From NCBI GenBank assembly GCA_030539275.1, contig JAUNSK010000004.1, positions 1-64,000 on the forward strand: a stretch of 64,000 nt of DNA, in the 5' to 3' direction. The stretch is from Oscillospiraceae bacterium (GTDB lineage: Bacteria > Bacillota > Clostridia > Oscillospirales > Ruminococcaceae). How positions within the stretch are numbered: the stretch's first letter is position 1; each line of letters starts with the position of its first letter. Position numbers and translations under genes: made by a program. Below the pieces are notes generated by a model, which searched no databases, was not told where the DNA came from, and was given only the letters and a program-made list of their open reading frames with translations. Below are positions 1 to 9,318 of the stretch, one piece after another.

Positions 1-79
1 ATGTGTTGTGTCTAATTCATAAATCAATGTGTCCAGGATTCTGGGTACATATCATTTTAGTGTACACCTCTTTTATTAT

Positions 80-1228
80 CTAAACTATAAAGCTTCTGCG
101 TTTAAGCACTGCTGAAAGCATTTCAGGAAGTCTTTCAGGAGGACATGCAAAACATGGAATATCCAGGTCTGCGACCTTCTGAGCTATCTGAGAGTCATAT
201 GACGGCTTTCCACTGTCAGAAATTGCAAGCAGAACTACAATATTTACGCCTGACTCTTTCAGATCTTGAAGTCTGCGTATAAGTCCGTTTCTGTTTCCGC
301 CCTCATAAAGATCAGTTATAAGAAACATAGTGGTTTTTTCCGGTTCCTGTACAAGTTCACTGCAGTAGGCAACAGACTTTTCTATATTCGTTCCGCCGCC
401 CAGCTGTATTCCATACAGAAGATCCACCGGATCGCTGCACATTTCAGTCAGATCATTGACCGTTGTATCAAATGCAACAACATGTGTTTTAAGTGAGCTC
501 ATGCTTGCCAGTATGCATCCCATTACAGAAGAATATATGGCAGACTCGCCCATAGAGCCACTCTGGTCTATGTCGAGTATTACTGTTCTTGATGCACTGT
601 GAGCTGCTCTTTCAAAGAAATAGAACTTCTCAGGCAGGATAGTATTAAGCTGTTTATTATAATTTTTCAGGTTTCTTGATATTGTCATCCTGTAATCAAG
701 TGCAGAAGCGGACTGGATAGGCGAATGCTCATGTCTGTTTAGCGCTGCAGTAACTGAGCGCTTCAGATCATCAGCCAGACGTCTGTTAATGTCCTCGACG
801 ATCTTTTGTATATACTGACGTGCATTGTCCTTAGCTTTCTGCGGTATCTGATCCTTGAGCATGAGCAGAATGGCACCGGTTGAAATATCAGGCTCGAGAC
901 TATCCAGCATTTCAGGTTCAAAGAGCAGTTGTCTGAGTCCTTTGCGCTCTATAGCATCATTCTGAATTATCTTTATTTCCATAGGTTCAAAAAGAGTCCT
1001 CAGATCTCCGAGCCATTTTGTAAGCATAGGGTTGGACATTCCGTTTCCGCCTGATTTCCCTGCGCTGTTTTCTGTACCGCTGTTGCCATATATCTGATCA
1101 AGTGCACTGTCCATAAGCAGATCATCCGCAGACAAGTCTTCATTATTTATACCCATCGATGCGAACATTTTGTCACTGTCGTTTCCAAGAATAAGACGCC
1201 AGCGTTTAAGTATTTCTTTATTCTCCAT
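80..1228 (-). CDS. vWA domain protein of a MoxR-associated operon
   Basis: A 382-residue protein with a helical first half and a C-terminal von Willebrand A domain. The metal-ion (MIDAS) residues are visible: D221-x-S223-x-S225 after a hydrophobic strand, the GGGT turn ending at T280 and ITD ending at D306. There is no signal peptide or membrane segment, so it should act in the cytoplasm. vWA proteins of this kind are partners of MoxR AAA+ ATPases and are thought to bridge the ATPase and its client through the metal site. It is the last gene of the five-gene operon, and its ATG overlaps the stop of the DUF5682 gene by one base. The assignment to the CoxE/MoxR-partner type is from motifs and context; the client is unknown. 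Confidence 0.85.
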   Translation of the reverse strand: MENKEILKRWRLILGNDSDKMFASMGINNEDLSADDLLMDSALDQIYGNSGTENSAGKSGGNGMSNPMLTKWLGDLRTLFEPMEIKIIQNDAIERKGLRQLLFEPEMLDSLEPDISTGAILLMLKDQIPQKAKDNARQYIQKIVEDINRRLADDLKRSVTAALNRHEHSPIQSASALDYRMTISRNLKNYNKQLNTILPEKFYFFERAAHSASRTVILDIDQSGSMGESAIYSSVMGCILASMSSLKTHVVAFDTTVNDLTEMCSDPVDLLYGIQLGGGTNIEKSVAYCSELVQEPEKTTMFLITDLYEGGNRNGLIRRLQDLKESGVNIVVLLAISDSGKPSYDSQIAQKVADLDIPCFACPPERLPEMLSAVLKRRSFIV

Positions 1229-3483
1229 TATATATCTCCGAAATCAAAATCATCAAGTTCCTCAAGATTCTGCTTTTCTTCCTCAGACATTTCGGTCATT
1301 ATAAACTCTGCTGCCGCTTCCTTTGTAATTCCCAGTATTTCACCTATATTTTCAGCTACATCAGATTTTTCATTAGGTGTAAATTCGCAAAATGTTCTGC
1401 GAAGACAAACAAGTACCGGTTTAAATTCATTTTCATCCAGCTGTGATATGAAGCTGCACAGCTTTTCCCACACAGACAGTCTGCTGATAAGAGAACGTCT
1501 GTTTTTTCTTGCCAGTCCCTCAAACCATAAAGCACTGTCTGCAGGAGACGATCCCTTTGAGAGCTTTCTGCTGATAAGTATACTCAGAGTCTCATTTTCA
1601 ATTTTTCCTCTCTCACATAGAACCGCACATGCAAAGCCTGATACAAGGGGATTTGCAAATTCACTGTCTGTTATCTCACTTAGCAGAGTCAGAAATCTCA
1701 AATCATCCAGATTATCATGAGAAAGACACGCATCATTGACTACTGATACAGCACTTATAAGATCCTCAGCAGCTTTATTGTCACACACAGCCGCGTTTTT
1801 CGCACACAGGCAGAACCTAAGAAAGAGCTTTTCAAGCAGGGGACATACCGGCTGCGGATCGATGCGTCTTATGCTTCCGAAACGGATCACTGATGACAAA
1901 AATCCGACAGATTTTCCGATCTCACATGCTGATGAACAGTCAGCTGTCTGTCTCTGTACAGCTGATACCGCTGATTTAACACAGTCAGACAAGCCGCATA
2001 AAAACACATCAGACAGAATTTGTGATGACTCAGTTACAGATGAAGCAGATGCCAGACTCATATTCAGAACATATTCGCACGCATCAGCTACTGTATCACC
2101 GCCAAGTGAAGCTTCAACTATTTCTATCTCTGCCTCCGGTGTCCACTTCAGGATCCATGCTTCTTTCCATGTTGCATTTTCCTGACTTATACAACCATTT
2201 TTGCCGAAATGAACTCCGAGCACCCTGAGTCTGTGCAGAAAAAAGGAACGGTGCAGGTCAAGAAAAGCAGATTTTTCAGATTTTACACGCAGATTTTCTC
2301 TCAGGTCAAGCACAGTTTCCTCAGCCTGAGCCTTGCGGAATTTTTCAAGTTTCAGTTCCTTCAGCTGTCTTACAAAATCCTCCTGAACTGAGGTACAGAC
2401 TGTGCCCTCAGGAAGAGAACCGATCTTCGTACCTATTTCTGTATCCGCACATGCCAGTGAGATCTCACCAAATGAACCATGTCCTATGCAGGTTACCGCA
2501 GCATCTCTCAGGTCATTAAGGTTTGGGTATCTTCCGTTTCGCATACGTGCCAGAGCGCAGGCCAGACGTTTTGCCTCAATTACCTCGGCTGTAGAGGCAG
2601 CATATCCGTTTTTGCGCTGAAACAGAGCAATCTTTGACAGATATTCTGCGGCACTGTTTTCAGGAGTCATGCTCCTGCGATTTTTCCAGAGCATTTCGTA
2701 AAATGCCGGAGCCTTGCTGCCTGCACCGTAGCCGGAACGTGATGAAAGCCTGTAGTATGAGTACGGCATAAGAGTAGCCTTTATCTGAATCTTTTTAAGT
2801 TTTTCTGTAAGCTTTCTGTCTTCATCTGAAAACACTGTATCTTTTATCCCCATAGTATGAAATGCGCCGGTAATAACAGCAATTTTATCAGATTCCACAA
2901 CAGACTCAGCTTCTGAAATAATTTTTCTCATATATGCCTCACGTACTATGTTGTGAGCATCTATTTGAGAATCTGATCTGATATTGCGTCCATATTCGCT
3001 TACCGCAGCTATAAAATCATCATAATCATTACACTGTTCAAAACTGTATTCCCAGAATGAGTCATTATCACAGCCTGCAGCCTTTTCGATCTTTTGATAA
3101 ACACTTTCCCCGGGCGGTGTGTCATCATCTTCTTCAAAGTCTTTTTCATCCTGTTCTTCATTATAAGATCCTGCAAGCTGACATGATGCGGGAAGATCAC
3201 AGAATCTGACCTGAACATTGTGTTTAATTGCCCATTTCATAGCCTGGTATTCTGGTGAAAACTCAGCAAATGGCCACAGAACAGTTTTCACAGGTGCTTT
3301 TTCAGTATAGGCGAGTATGGCAGCCGGAAGTGCGGCATCTATCCCGCAAAGAGACCCGATAAGTCCGTCAAGATCAGACGGACCTTCAATAAGAACTAAC
3401 TTTGCATCTACACGATTCAGAAATTCGCAAACATAATACGCACAGGCAGGTGACAGATGTCTGACACCAAAATAATGAGCCAT
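1228..3483 (-). CDS. DUF5682 family protein (ChaN/TraB-like N-terminal fold)
   Basis: A 751-residue cytoplasmic protein. The N-terminus carries GVRHLSPA (residues 6-13) and LIEGPSD (31-37), and GAFH occurs at 206-209. This spacing of an early His motif, a Glu motif and a later GAxH recalls the TraB/ChaN/erythromycin-esterase fold, where these residues sit in the active site. An acidic linker (about 111-123) interrupts the domain. The long helical C-terminal half has no motif I recognise. One-base overlaps (TAATG) with the MoxR gene before it and the vWA gene after it imply translational coupling. DUF5682 proteins are repeatedly found beside MoxR and vWA genes, which supports the name; a hydrolase activity is inference. 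Confidence 0.8.
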   Translation of the reverse strand: MAHYFGVRHLSPACAYYVCEFLNRVDAKLVLIEGPSDLDGLIGSLCGIDAALPAAILAYTEKAPVKTVLWPFAEFSPEYQAMKWAIKHNVQVRFCDLPASCQLAGSYNEEQDEKDFEEDDDTPPGESVYQKIEKAAGCDNDSFWEYSFEQCNDYDDFIAAVSEYGRNIRSDSQIDAHNIVREAYMRKIISEAESVVESDKIAVITGAFHTMGIKDTVFSDEDRKLTEKLKKIQIKATLMPYSYYRLSSRSGYGAGSKAPAFYEMLWKNRRSMTPENSAAEYLSKIALFQRKNGYAASTAEVIEAKRLACALARMRNGRYPNLNDLRDAAVTCIGHGSFGEISLACADTEIGTKIGSLPEGTVCTSVQEDFVRQLKELKLEKFRKAQAEETVLDLRENLRVKSEKSAFLDLHRSFFLHRLRVLGVHFGKNGCISQENATWKEAWILKWTPEAEIEIVEASLGGDTVADACEYVLNMSLASASSVTESSQILSDVFLCGLSDCVKSAVSAVQRQTADCSSACEIGKSVGFLSSVIRFGSIRRIDPQPVCPLLEKLFLRFCLCAKNAAVCDNKAAEDLISAVSVVNDACLSHDNLDDLRFLTLLSEITDSEFANPLVSGFACAVLCERGKIENETLSILISRKLSKGSSPADSALWFEGLARKNRRSLISRLSVWEKLCSFISQLDENEFKPVLVCLRRTFCEFTPNEKSDVAENIGEILGITKEAAAEFIMTEMSEEEKQNLEELDDFDFGDI

Positions 3484-4562
3484 TATGAATTTCTCTCCTT
3501 ACACTCAGCATAAAGAGATGCACAGCCGCTCCTCTTGCGCATAACATTTTCCAGATATTCGGTCCAGACTGCCTTATCCTTGGCTTCATCCTTTACAATA
3601 GCGCCCTGAAGTGCAGCTGCAAGATCTCCGTCTGTGATCTGACCGTTTCCGAAGCTGCCGGCAAGCGCCATACTGTTTACAAGCAGAGAAATTGCCTCAG
3701 CAGATGACAGAACACCTGAAGTTTGTTTAAGCTTGATCTGTCCGTCAAGAGTCTGACCATTTCTCAGCTCTCTGAAAACTGTTACCACACGCTCAACTGC
3801 TGTACTATCCGGAAGAGATGCTGCCAGTCCGAAATTATCAGCAAGCTGAGCTACTCGTGTATTTACAATATTAATCTCTGTGCGCATATCACTCGGTGCA
3901 GGAAGAACAACAATATTGAAACGGCGCTTGAGTGCACTTGACATTTCATTTACACCCTTGTCTCTGGTATTGGCGGTCGCTATTACTGAAAAGCCTTTTT
4001 TCGCAGGGACCTCCTCAGATAGTTCCGGTACCGATATACGCTTTTCAGATAAGATAGAGATAAGTGCATCCTGAACTTCGCTTGCACATCGTGATATTTC
4101 TTCTATTCGCACTATTGAACCTGTTTCCATAGCACTGTATACCGGACTCTTTACAAGGGAGTCATGAGACGGGCCTTTGGCAAGCAGCATGGCATAGTTC
4201 CAGGAATAGCGGATCTGTTCCTCAGTCGTACCGGCAGTACCCTGGATAACCTTTGATGAATCACCGTTTATAGCAGCTGTAAGATGTTCAGACAGCCATG
4301 ATTTTGCAGTTCCAGGCTCACCGATAAGCAGAAGGGCACGGTCAGTAACAAGAGTAGCTATACATATCTCAACTACTCGCTTGTCACCCATGTATTTAGG
4401 AGTTATTTCTGTGCCCCCGGATTTTCCTCCCATTATGTATGTAAGAACTGATTTCGGAGACATCTTCCAGCCTGTCGGCACCGGGTATTTTTCATTTGCA
4501 ATCAGGGCATCCAGTTCATTTCTATACTGTTGCTCTGCACTTAAACGTAATAGATCTGACAT
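3483..4562 (-). CDS. MoxR-family AAA+ ATPase
   Basis: A 359-residue AAA+ ATPase. Walker A is GEPGTAKS (residues 81-88). The Walker B strand reads SIVRIEEI (149-156), with Glu in place of the usual Asp. A sensor-1 type ATANTRDKG follows near 195-203, then the arginine-bearing LKRRFNI. MoxR ATPases form ring assemblies that remodel or activate client proteins together with vWA partners. Here the vWA gene is two genes downstream, and the stop codon overlaps the next start. The gene is preceded by the helical-repeat gene with a gap of about 20 bases. It is likely the motor of the operon. Client and trigger cannot be read from the sequence. Confidence 0.9.
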   Translation of the reverse strand: MSDLLRLSAEQQYRNELDALIANEKYPVPTGWKMSPKSVLTYIMGGKSGGTEITPKYMGDKRVVEICIATLVTDRALLLIGEPGTAKSWLSEHLTAAINGDSSKVIQGTAGTTEEQIRYSWNYAMLLAKGPSHDSLVKSPVYSAMETGSIVRIEEISRCASEVQDALISILSEKRISVPELSEEVPAKKGFSVIATANTRDKGVNEMSSALKRRFNIVVLPAPSDMRTEINIVNTRVAQLADNFGLAASLPDSTAVERVVTVFRELRNGQTLDGQIKLKQTSGVLSSAEAISLLVNSMALAGSFGNGQITDGDLAAALQGAIVKDEAKDKAVWTEYLENVMRKRSGCASLYAECKERNS

Positions 4563-4583
4563 TTCATTAACTTCCTTTCATTC

Positions 4584-6416
4584 TTATATATTAAGGGGAT
4601 GATTCTGCAGTTCATATAAAGCTCTGTTGATAATATAATCGCTTTTCCCGCCGCGTACAGATTCTGCTTTTACAATTGCTTCTTTGATCACGGCTGATTT
4701 TTCTGAGTCTGTCAGAGGAAAACTGTATAACACATCAATTGTTTTACCGTCAAAGGTGTGTTTGCTTTCATTAAGCAGTACATACAAAAAATATCTTGGA
4801 TACAGATCTTTAAAGAGCTGCGGTGAACACATGGAAGCATTGTCAGCCAGAATATTGACAACATTTGTACTTGCACAGTATTCACTTGCATATCCTGCGA
4901 ATCTGACTGCTGCAGCTCTGATACGATCTGAATCACTACTACTGCAGCTTTGTGACAGATGGATAAGTGATGCGCAGCAATCTTCTATCTCCTGAGTATA
5001 TTGTGCTTTTTCTTTCAGATATTCACTTTTCTTATCGTCATCTTTTATAACAGATGAAATTATTTTCGAGACCGGAGAATTAATCTTTCTTTCTATATCT
5101 GCAAGCCTGCCTATTCGGTTAGTATTAGTGAGAAAATCCAGTATGTTCTGAGGCAGCTCAGAAAAGAGTCTGAGCCAAGGACCGTATGAACTGACCATGG
5201 TCCTGTATGAAGTATAATAACACCCGTTAAGCTTGACATATCGCATATTATGGATCGGCACAAGTGCGGTTTTTGTGTCAGCATACATATCATCATCCAG
5301 TTCACTGTATGCTGTATCAGGATCTTCTGAAAGTGCAAGAATAATCCTCGACGACAAGAAATACTTATTTCGTGAATAAAGACGCCTGATAAGATCCCTG
5401 TATTCCGGTTCTTCATTGTCAAACAGATTTCTTATCAGTATATTATTCAGATCTATGCTGTATCCCATACGGCTGATAAAAATATCATCCGCATCCGTTT
5501 TATTTGAAAGCATATTATTATTTCTTGTTTTGTTTTCTCTGATAAACTCAGTAACCACAGAACTTTTTGATTTCGCAAAAAACGGCTCATAGCTGTCCTT
5601 GAAATTTTCCGAAAGCTTCCTGAAGATCGGAGCAGCTTCATCAGGATTAAGCTCAGCGATCGCTGATAATGCAGCTTTTTTTATTATGCCTTTCTGAGTT
5701 TTGTACATATCTATCAGAAGTTCTGTATTTGATCTGCTGCAGGCAAGTGCCTCAACGGCTGCTGCTCTTATTTCTTCAGGTATATTTTCATTCTTCGCAA
5801 GAGCAGTATACCAGTCGTTTTCATCAGATCCTGCAAGCGTTCTTACACATCTGACTATATTGCCGTACGATTGTGGATTTCCTGAATCAAGTGATGATTT
5901 CAACATCGGTACTATTGCGCAACCGTAATAGGAGAGAAGCAGCTGTGCAGACTCCGGCATTTTCTTTGCATAAAGCGACTGGATAAATGCGTATAGTACA
6001 CGCGGATCATCGCTCAGAGCACGACTGCCGATGTTATCAATAAATTTGACTGCTCCGCTTTTTATGTAGTCTGCATATTGTGAAACAGCACAGTATGATA
6101 CTTCACCATATGGATCTGTTCTGACTGCTGAATCTGCACCTTCATGTGTTTCACTGCTGTCCGTGTACGATCCCTGAACAACTGCAATTGCATCTGCAAG
6201 GGCAATGCACTCGGTGATCTTTTCACTTGGTTTTTCACAGGTCAGAAGTTCTCTGCAGATCGAATATAATTTTGCAAGAGGCTTGCTCTGAGCGGCTTCA
6301 CTGCCCATTGCCTCGACTGCCTTAACCAGACGGAAATCTTCCTTTACCGAGTCAGTTCCTGCCGCTGCACAGGCATAAAGACGTTCTCTTAAGCTGTAAA
6401 ATATTGAAATGTCCAT
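4584..6416 (-). CDS. Helical-repeat (HEAT-like) protein of the MoxR operon
   Basis: A 610-residue protein made almost wholly of amphipathic helices with repeated units such as IPEEIRAAAVEALACS and IKKAALSAIAELNPDEA, the look of a HEAT or Armadillo solenoid. I chose the ATG at 6416 (MDISIF) because AAAGGA lies just before it; an in-frame ATG 63 bases upstream has no such site and would overlap the preceding gene. No enzyme motif, signal peptide or membrane segment is seen. In related clusters a large helical protein of this kind (often DUF5691) occupies the same position, so a scaffold or client-binding role is inferred. Confidence 0.7.
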   Translation of the reverse strand: MDISIFYSLRERLYACAAAGTDSVKEDFRLVKAVEAMGSEAAQSKPLAKLYSICRELLTCEKPSEKITECIALADAIAVVQGSYTDSSETHEGADSAVRTDPYGEVSYCAVSQYADYIKSGAVKFIDNIGSRALSDDPRVLYAFIQSLYAKKMPESAQLLLSYYGCAIVPMLKSSLDSGNPQSYGNIVRCVRTLAGSDENDWYTALAKNENIPEEIRAAAVEALACSRSNTELLIDMYKTQKGIIKKAALSAIAELNPDEAAPIFRKLSENFKDSYEPFFAKSKSSVVTEFIRENKTRNNNMLSNKTDADDIFISRMGYSIDLNNILIRNLFDNEEPEYRDLIRRLYSRNKYFLSSRIILALSEDPDTAYSELDDDMYADTKTALVPIHNMRYVKLNGCYYTSYRTMVSSYGPWLRLFSELPQNILDFLTNTNRIGRLADIERKINSPVSKIISSVIKDDDKKSEYLKEKAQYTQEIEDCCASLIHLSQSCSSSDSDRIRAAAVRFAGYASEYCASTNVVNILADNASMCSPQLFKDLYPRYFLYVLLNESKHTFDGKTIDVLYSFPLTDSEKSAVIKEAIVKAESVRGGKSDYIINRALYELQNHPLNI

Positions 6417-6430
6417 TTTGCTTTCCTTTC

Positions 6431-7864
6431 TCACACTAGTCTGATAATTCCGCAGTTGTTTACAATACTTATCGGGCATAGGTATATACGTCTCTCATTT
6501 TCCCTGTAATACAGCTCACCCAGAACTGCACCGTTTGTCAGATTTTCATGTGAAAGAATTCTCAGTATCCTGCAGGTACACGAATTTTCACTGTTTGATC
6601 TTAAGGCTATTGTATCATTTGAAAGCTTAAGCACAGGATGAGAGTCTGAATCAGAAAACTCTATTTTATCGAACTTTAACAGCACAGCAGCAGACGGAGC
6701 TGACAACGTATTTTTCAGTTCATTCTTTGCCTTTTTTATTGTTTCACTAATACTCTGGCTGGCTATTGACAGCACCTGAGCGAACACTTCCGGTGAAGCA
6801 TCAGCTATATCTGCATTTTCCCAGCGGATTCGTTTGTTGATACCTCCGGGATAACTGTAAAGCATTCTGATACTGTGAACTCCAAACGCTGAGTCCATGG
6901 CATTTATATAACCCGCAGCTCTGAGAGGACGAATATTTTGTGTCTGTGATATTTCACCTGTATCAAGGTCTGCCCAGTACGCCTTATCTATTTCAGCAGA
7001 GCGAAGATCGTCATATATAACATTGAATGACAGCTGGATCATTTTTGCATTTTCCTTATACAGTCCTATTTCTTTGAGCTGAGACAGCTTCCATACGTTG
7101 CCCATAGCCTCATAAAGTGTATTGTCATCAGGAAGAACTTCTCCGCTTTCGAGCTTTTTATCTATGTAATCCATGCATTTTCTGACTGTCGATGACAGTC
7201 TGACACAAAGCGATGTGATTCTGTGTATCTCAGTGTCATCAGGTGAAGCTGACAGTCTGTAAGCGGCTGACACTATTTCTGTCATAACGGCCTGAGGCGC
7301 CGGAAGATAATAATCCCCGAGCTGTTTGGCAAGATTTTTGTACTGCTGAGCGGATGAACTCGTCACAGATGAAACACCGCGGCTCAGAAGTTCATTTACA
7401 AACCCATAAGCCAGTTCAAGTCCTTCTTTTTGTTTCTTAAGCTTTTTTTGCGCAGCTGCTTTATTCTGTTTTGGCTTCTTCTCAGAATTCTCACTGTCTT
7501 CATTAGCTTTAGCTTTTTTTTCAATTTTTTCACGTTTTGCTGCTATATCTTCAGGTATATCCGATACTTCAAACTCTTTTTGTGCAAGCCAGTCATACAT
7601 TATACCCACACAATGCTTGCATGGGATCTGGCGGCTGGGGCAGGAACAGCGGTATACAGGAGCTTCACCCGATAAATCAATTGATGTCTTATATAAGCTG
7701 GCACCGCTTCCTTTGCAGTCTCCGAAAATAAGAGTCTCATCTTCGGTTTTATAAAGCTTCACAAAACCTCGTGAACGCGATATCTTCAGTCCGTTAGCTG
7801 CACAAGCAGCATTTGGTGCAGACGAACGGATCAGGTCTTCTGATATTTTACTTGCTGTCGACAT
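6431..7864 (-). CDS. SWIM zinc finger protein, first gene of the MoxR operon
   Basis: A 477-residue protein. Residues 72-90 hold the SWIM zinc-binding pattern CxC-x6-CxH (C73, C75, C82, H84). A lysine-rich charged linker (about 108-145) follows, then a helical and beta-rich C-terminal half with no recognised domain. SWIM fingers bind nucleic acid or protein; in bacteria they occur in MoxR/vWA clusters and next to SNF2 helicases. The start is ATG behind AAAAGGAGAG, about 48 bases downstream of a clear promoter -10 box, so this gene begins the transcript. It could supply target recognition for the complex, which is inference. Confidence 0.85.
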   Translation of the reverse strand: MSTASKISEDLIRSSAPNAACAANGLKISRSRGFVKLYKTEDETLIFGDCKGSGASLYKTSIDLSGEAPVYRCSCPSRQIPCKHCVGIMYDWLAQKEFEVSDIPEDIAAKREKIEKKAKANEDSENSEKKPKQNKAAAQKKLKKQKEGLELAYGFVNELLSRGVSSVTSSSAQQYKNLAKQLGDYYLPAPQAVMTEIVSAAYRLSASPDDTEIHRITSLCVRLSSTVRKCMDYIDKKLESGEVLPDDNTLYEAMGNVWKLSQLKEIGLYKENAKMIQLSFNVIYDDLRSAEIDKAYWADLDTGEISQTQNIRPLRAAGYINAMDSAFGVHSIRMLYSYPGGINKRIRWENADIADASPEVFAQVLSIASQSISETIKKAKNELKNTLSAPSAAVLLKFDKIEFSDSDSHPVLKLSNDTIALRSNSENSCTCRILRILSHENLTNGAVLGELYYRENERRIYLCPISIVNNCGIIRLV

Positions 7865-7911
7865 TTTTCTCTCCTTTTAAAATAAATTGACATATAAAAC
7901 TAAATATATAT

Positions 7912-7940
7912 ATTATAAATAATAATAGGTGATATTTCAA
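7912..7940 (-). promoter_or_regulatory. Promoter of the SWIM/MoxR operon
   Basis: On the minus strand a -35 box TTGAAA and a -10 box TATAAT are separated by exactly 17 bases. The start codon lies about 48 bases downstream. No operator-like repeat is obvious. Confidence 0.7.
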
Positions 7941-8023
7941 GTATTTTATGTAAAAAATGCAAAAAATCGCACCGGCTCTGTGTCTCCTGTATACTGCAAA
8001 ATATATATATAATGTAAATCATG

Positions 8024-8052
8024 TTGAATTAATGGGAAATATAGTGTATAAT
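8024..8052 (+). promoter_or_regulatory. Promoter of the DUF4261 gene
   Basis: TTGAAT and TATAAT with a 17-base spacer, 55 bases before the ATG at 8107. It is divergent from the SWIM operon promoter and about 85 bases from it. Confidence 0.65.
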
Positions 8053-8106
8053 TAATAAATATCAACTTCTATATATGTACACGCAACCAGATAACTGGAG
8101 GACAAT

Positions 8107-9288
8107 ATGAACGACAAAATATTACAGGCCCGGCAGCAGCTCAGCGAATGGCTCAGTGATCCTCATGAACTCGGATGCAAACCATACAAGGTCGAGTATA
8201 CTCAGACATTTACTGATAAAGACGATATTGAATGCATGATATTCAGATACAAAAAAACTATAATGGGCAAATGGCTTCTCGCAATAGTGAGCGAATCAGG
8301 TACTTTCAGTGAAATGCAGGAGTATAACAGCACTACTGCAGTTGCTGACGCATCCCGGATCCTCGATACTCTTAAAGAATACTGGAAATCGCAGGCACTC
8401 AATAACAGTGATCAGCCGCAGGATAACACAATGAAACAGGACCTGAGTCAGAAATCTCAACCCGGTTCTGTTTTTATGATGCATCTTCTGTTTAAAAATC
8501 CTGTATCTATGCCTGACAAAAATACTATGACTTCTGTAATGTCAAAACATCTCGGAGATGTAGACTGTTTTAGCTTCAATGACAAAGTAGCAGCATTTGC
8601 TGCAAAAAAATACCTCAGTGAATTCAAGGATGCCAGAATTCCTCCTCAGCTTATGATAATGGGCTGTAATGAGTTTGATCCGGATACTATAGATCAGTTA
8701 AGAAAAAGTCAGATGTGGGATTGCATTGAGGACAGAGACAGGATCCTCAGTGAATGCCGCTATCAGATTTTTGCAAACGATATGATGGCAGCTCTGCCTG
8801 CTTTACAGCGTGCTGACCTCGATATGAACTTTATGGAAGCATTAGCTGAGATATTTGTAGACTGTGAAGCTGTTTATTTTGAAAACTCAGGCAAACTATT
8901 TACATGCGAGGATATAAGAAATCATAATATTCCCGCTGAGGACAGATTTATTTATTTTGCAGTCAATGTAAGATTCTTTAATATCAGGTCAACTGACGAT
9001 ATGGTTATCGATACTCTGGGAATGAATGTACTGTATCTGCCGGACATTCAGTATCATTTTCATGGACTTGATCCTGAAGCTGTAGTAAATCATGCATACA
9101 ATATGGCTGTATATATCTTTAAAAATGATAATCCCATAAATCAGGGTGATACAATAGACGCACTTGAAAATAATGAGATGAGCACAAAGGTCAGATGGAA
9201 GTGCAGTTATGAGGATTCACTGATCCAGCCGTCAAGAGAAGTAATAGATATCTATACAAATCAGTATGCATCCGGAACACGTGAATGA
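8107..9288 (+). CDS. DUF4261 domain protein
   Basis: A 393-residue soluble protein with the ATG behind CTGGAGGACAAT. The N-terminal third (to about residue 100) is a small alpha/beta region, followed by a polar linker. Residues about 118-390 resemble DUF4261, with the FMMHLLFKNP start and the late DTLGMNVLYLPDIQYHF segment. The function of DUF4261 is unknown. It is followed after 30 bases by the GNAT-YoaP gene, probably in one transcript. The family name is from memory of the pattern and is moderately sure. Confidence 0.6.
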   Translation: MNDKILQARQQLSEWLSDPHELGCKPYKVEYTQTFTDKDDIECMIFRYKKTIMGKWLLAIVSESGTFSEMQEYNSTTAVADASRILDTLKEYWKSQALNNSDQPQDNTMKQDLSQKSQPGSVFMMHLLFKNPVSMPDKNTMTSVMSKHLGDVDCFSFNDKVAAFAAKKYLSEFKDARIPPQLMIMGCNEFDPDTIDQLRKSQMWDCIEDRDRILSECRYQIFANDMMAALPALQRADLDMNFMEALAEIFVDCEAVYFENSGKLFTCEDIRNHNIPAEDRFIYFAVNVRFFNIRSTDDMVIDTLGMNVLYLPDIQYHFHGLDPEAVVNHAYNMAVYIFKNDNPINQGDTIDALENNEMSTKVRWKCSYEDSLIQPSREVIDIYTNQYASGTRE

Positions 9289-9318
9289 CAATAATAATCA
9301 GAACAGGAGAATAAACAT

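Noticed and set aside
1736-2185. A 149-residue frame antisense to the DUF5682 gene
   Set aside because: A shadow of the real gene on the other strand, with low-complexity composition and no ribosome site.
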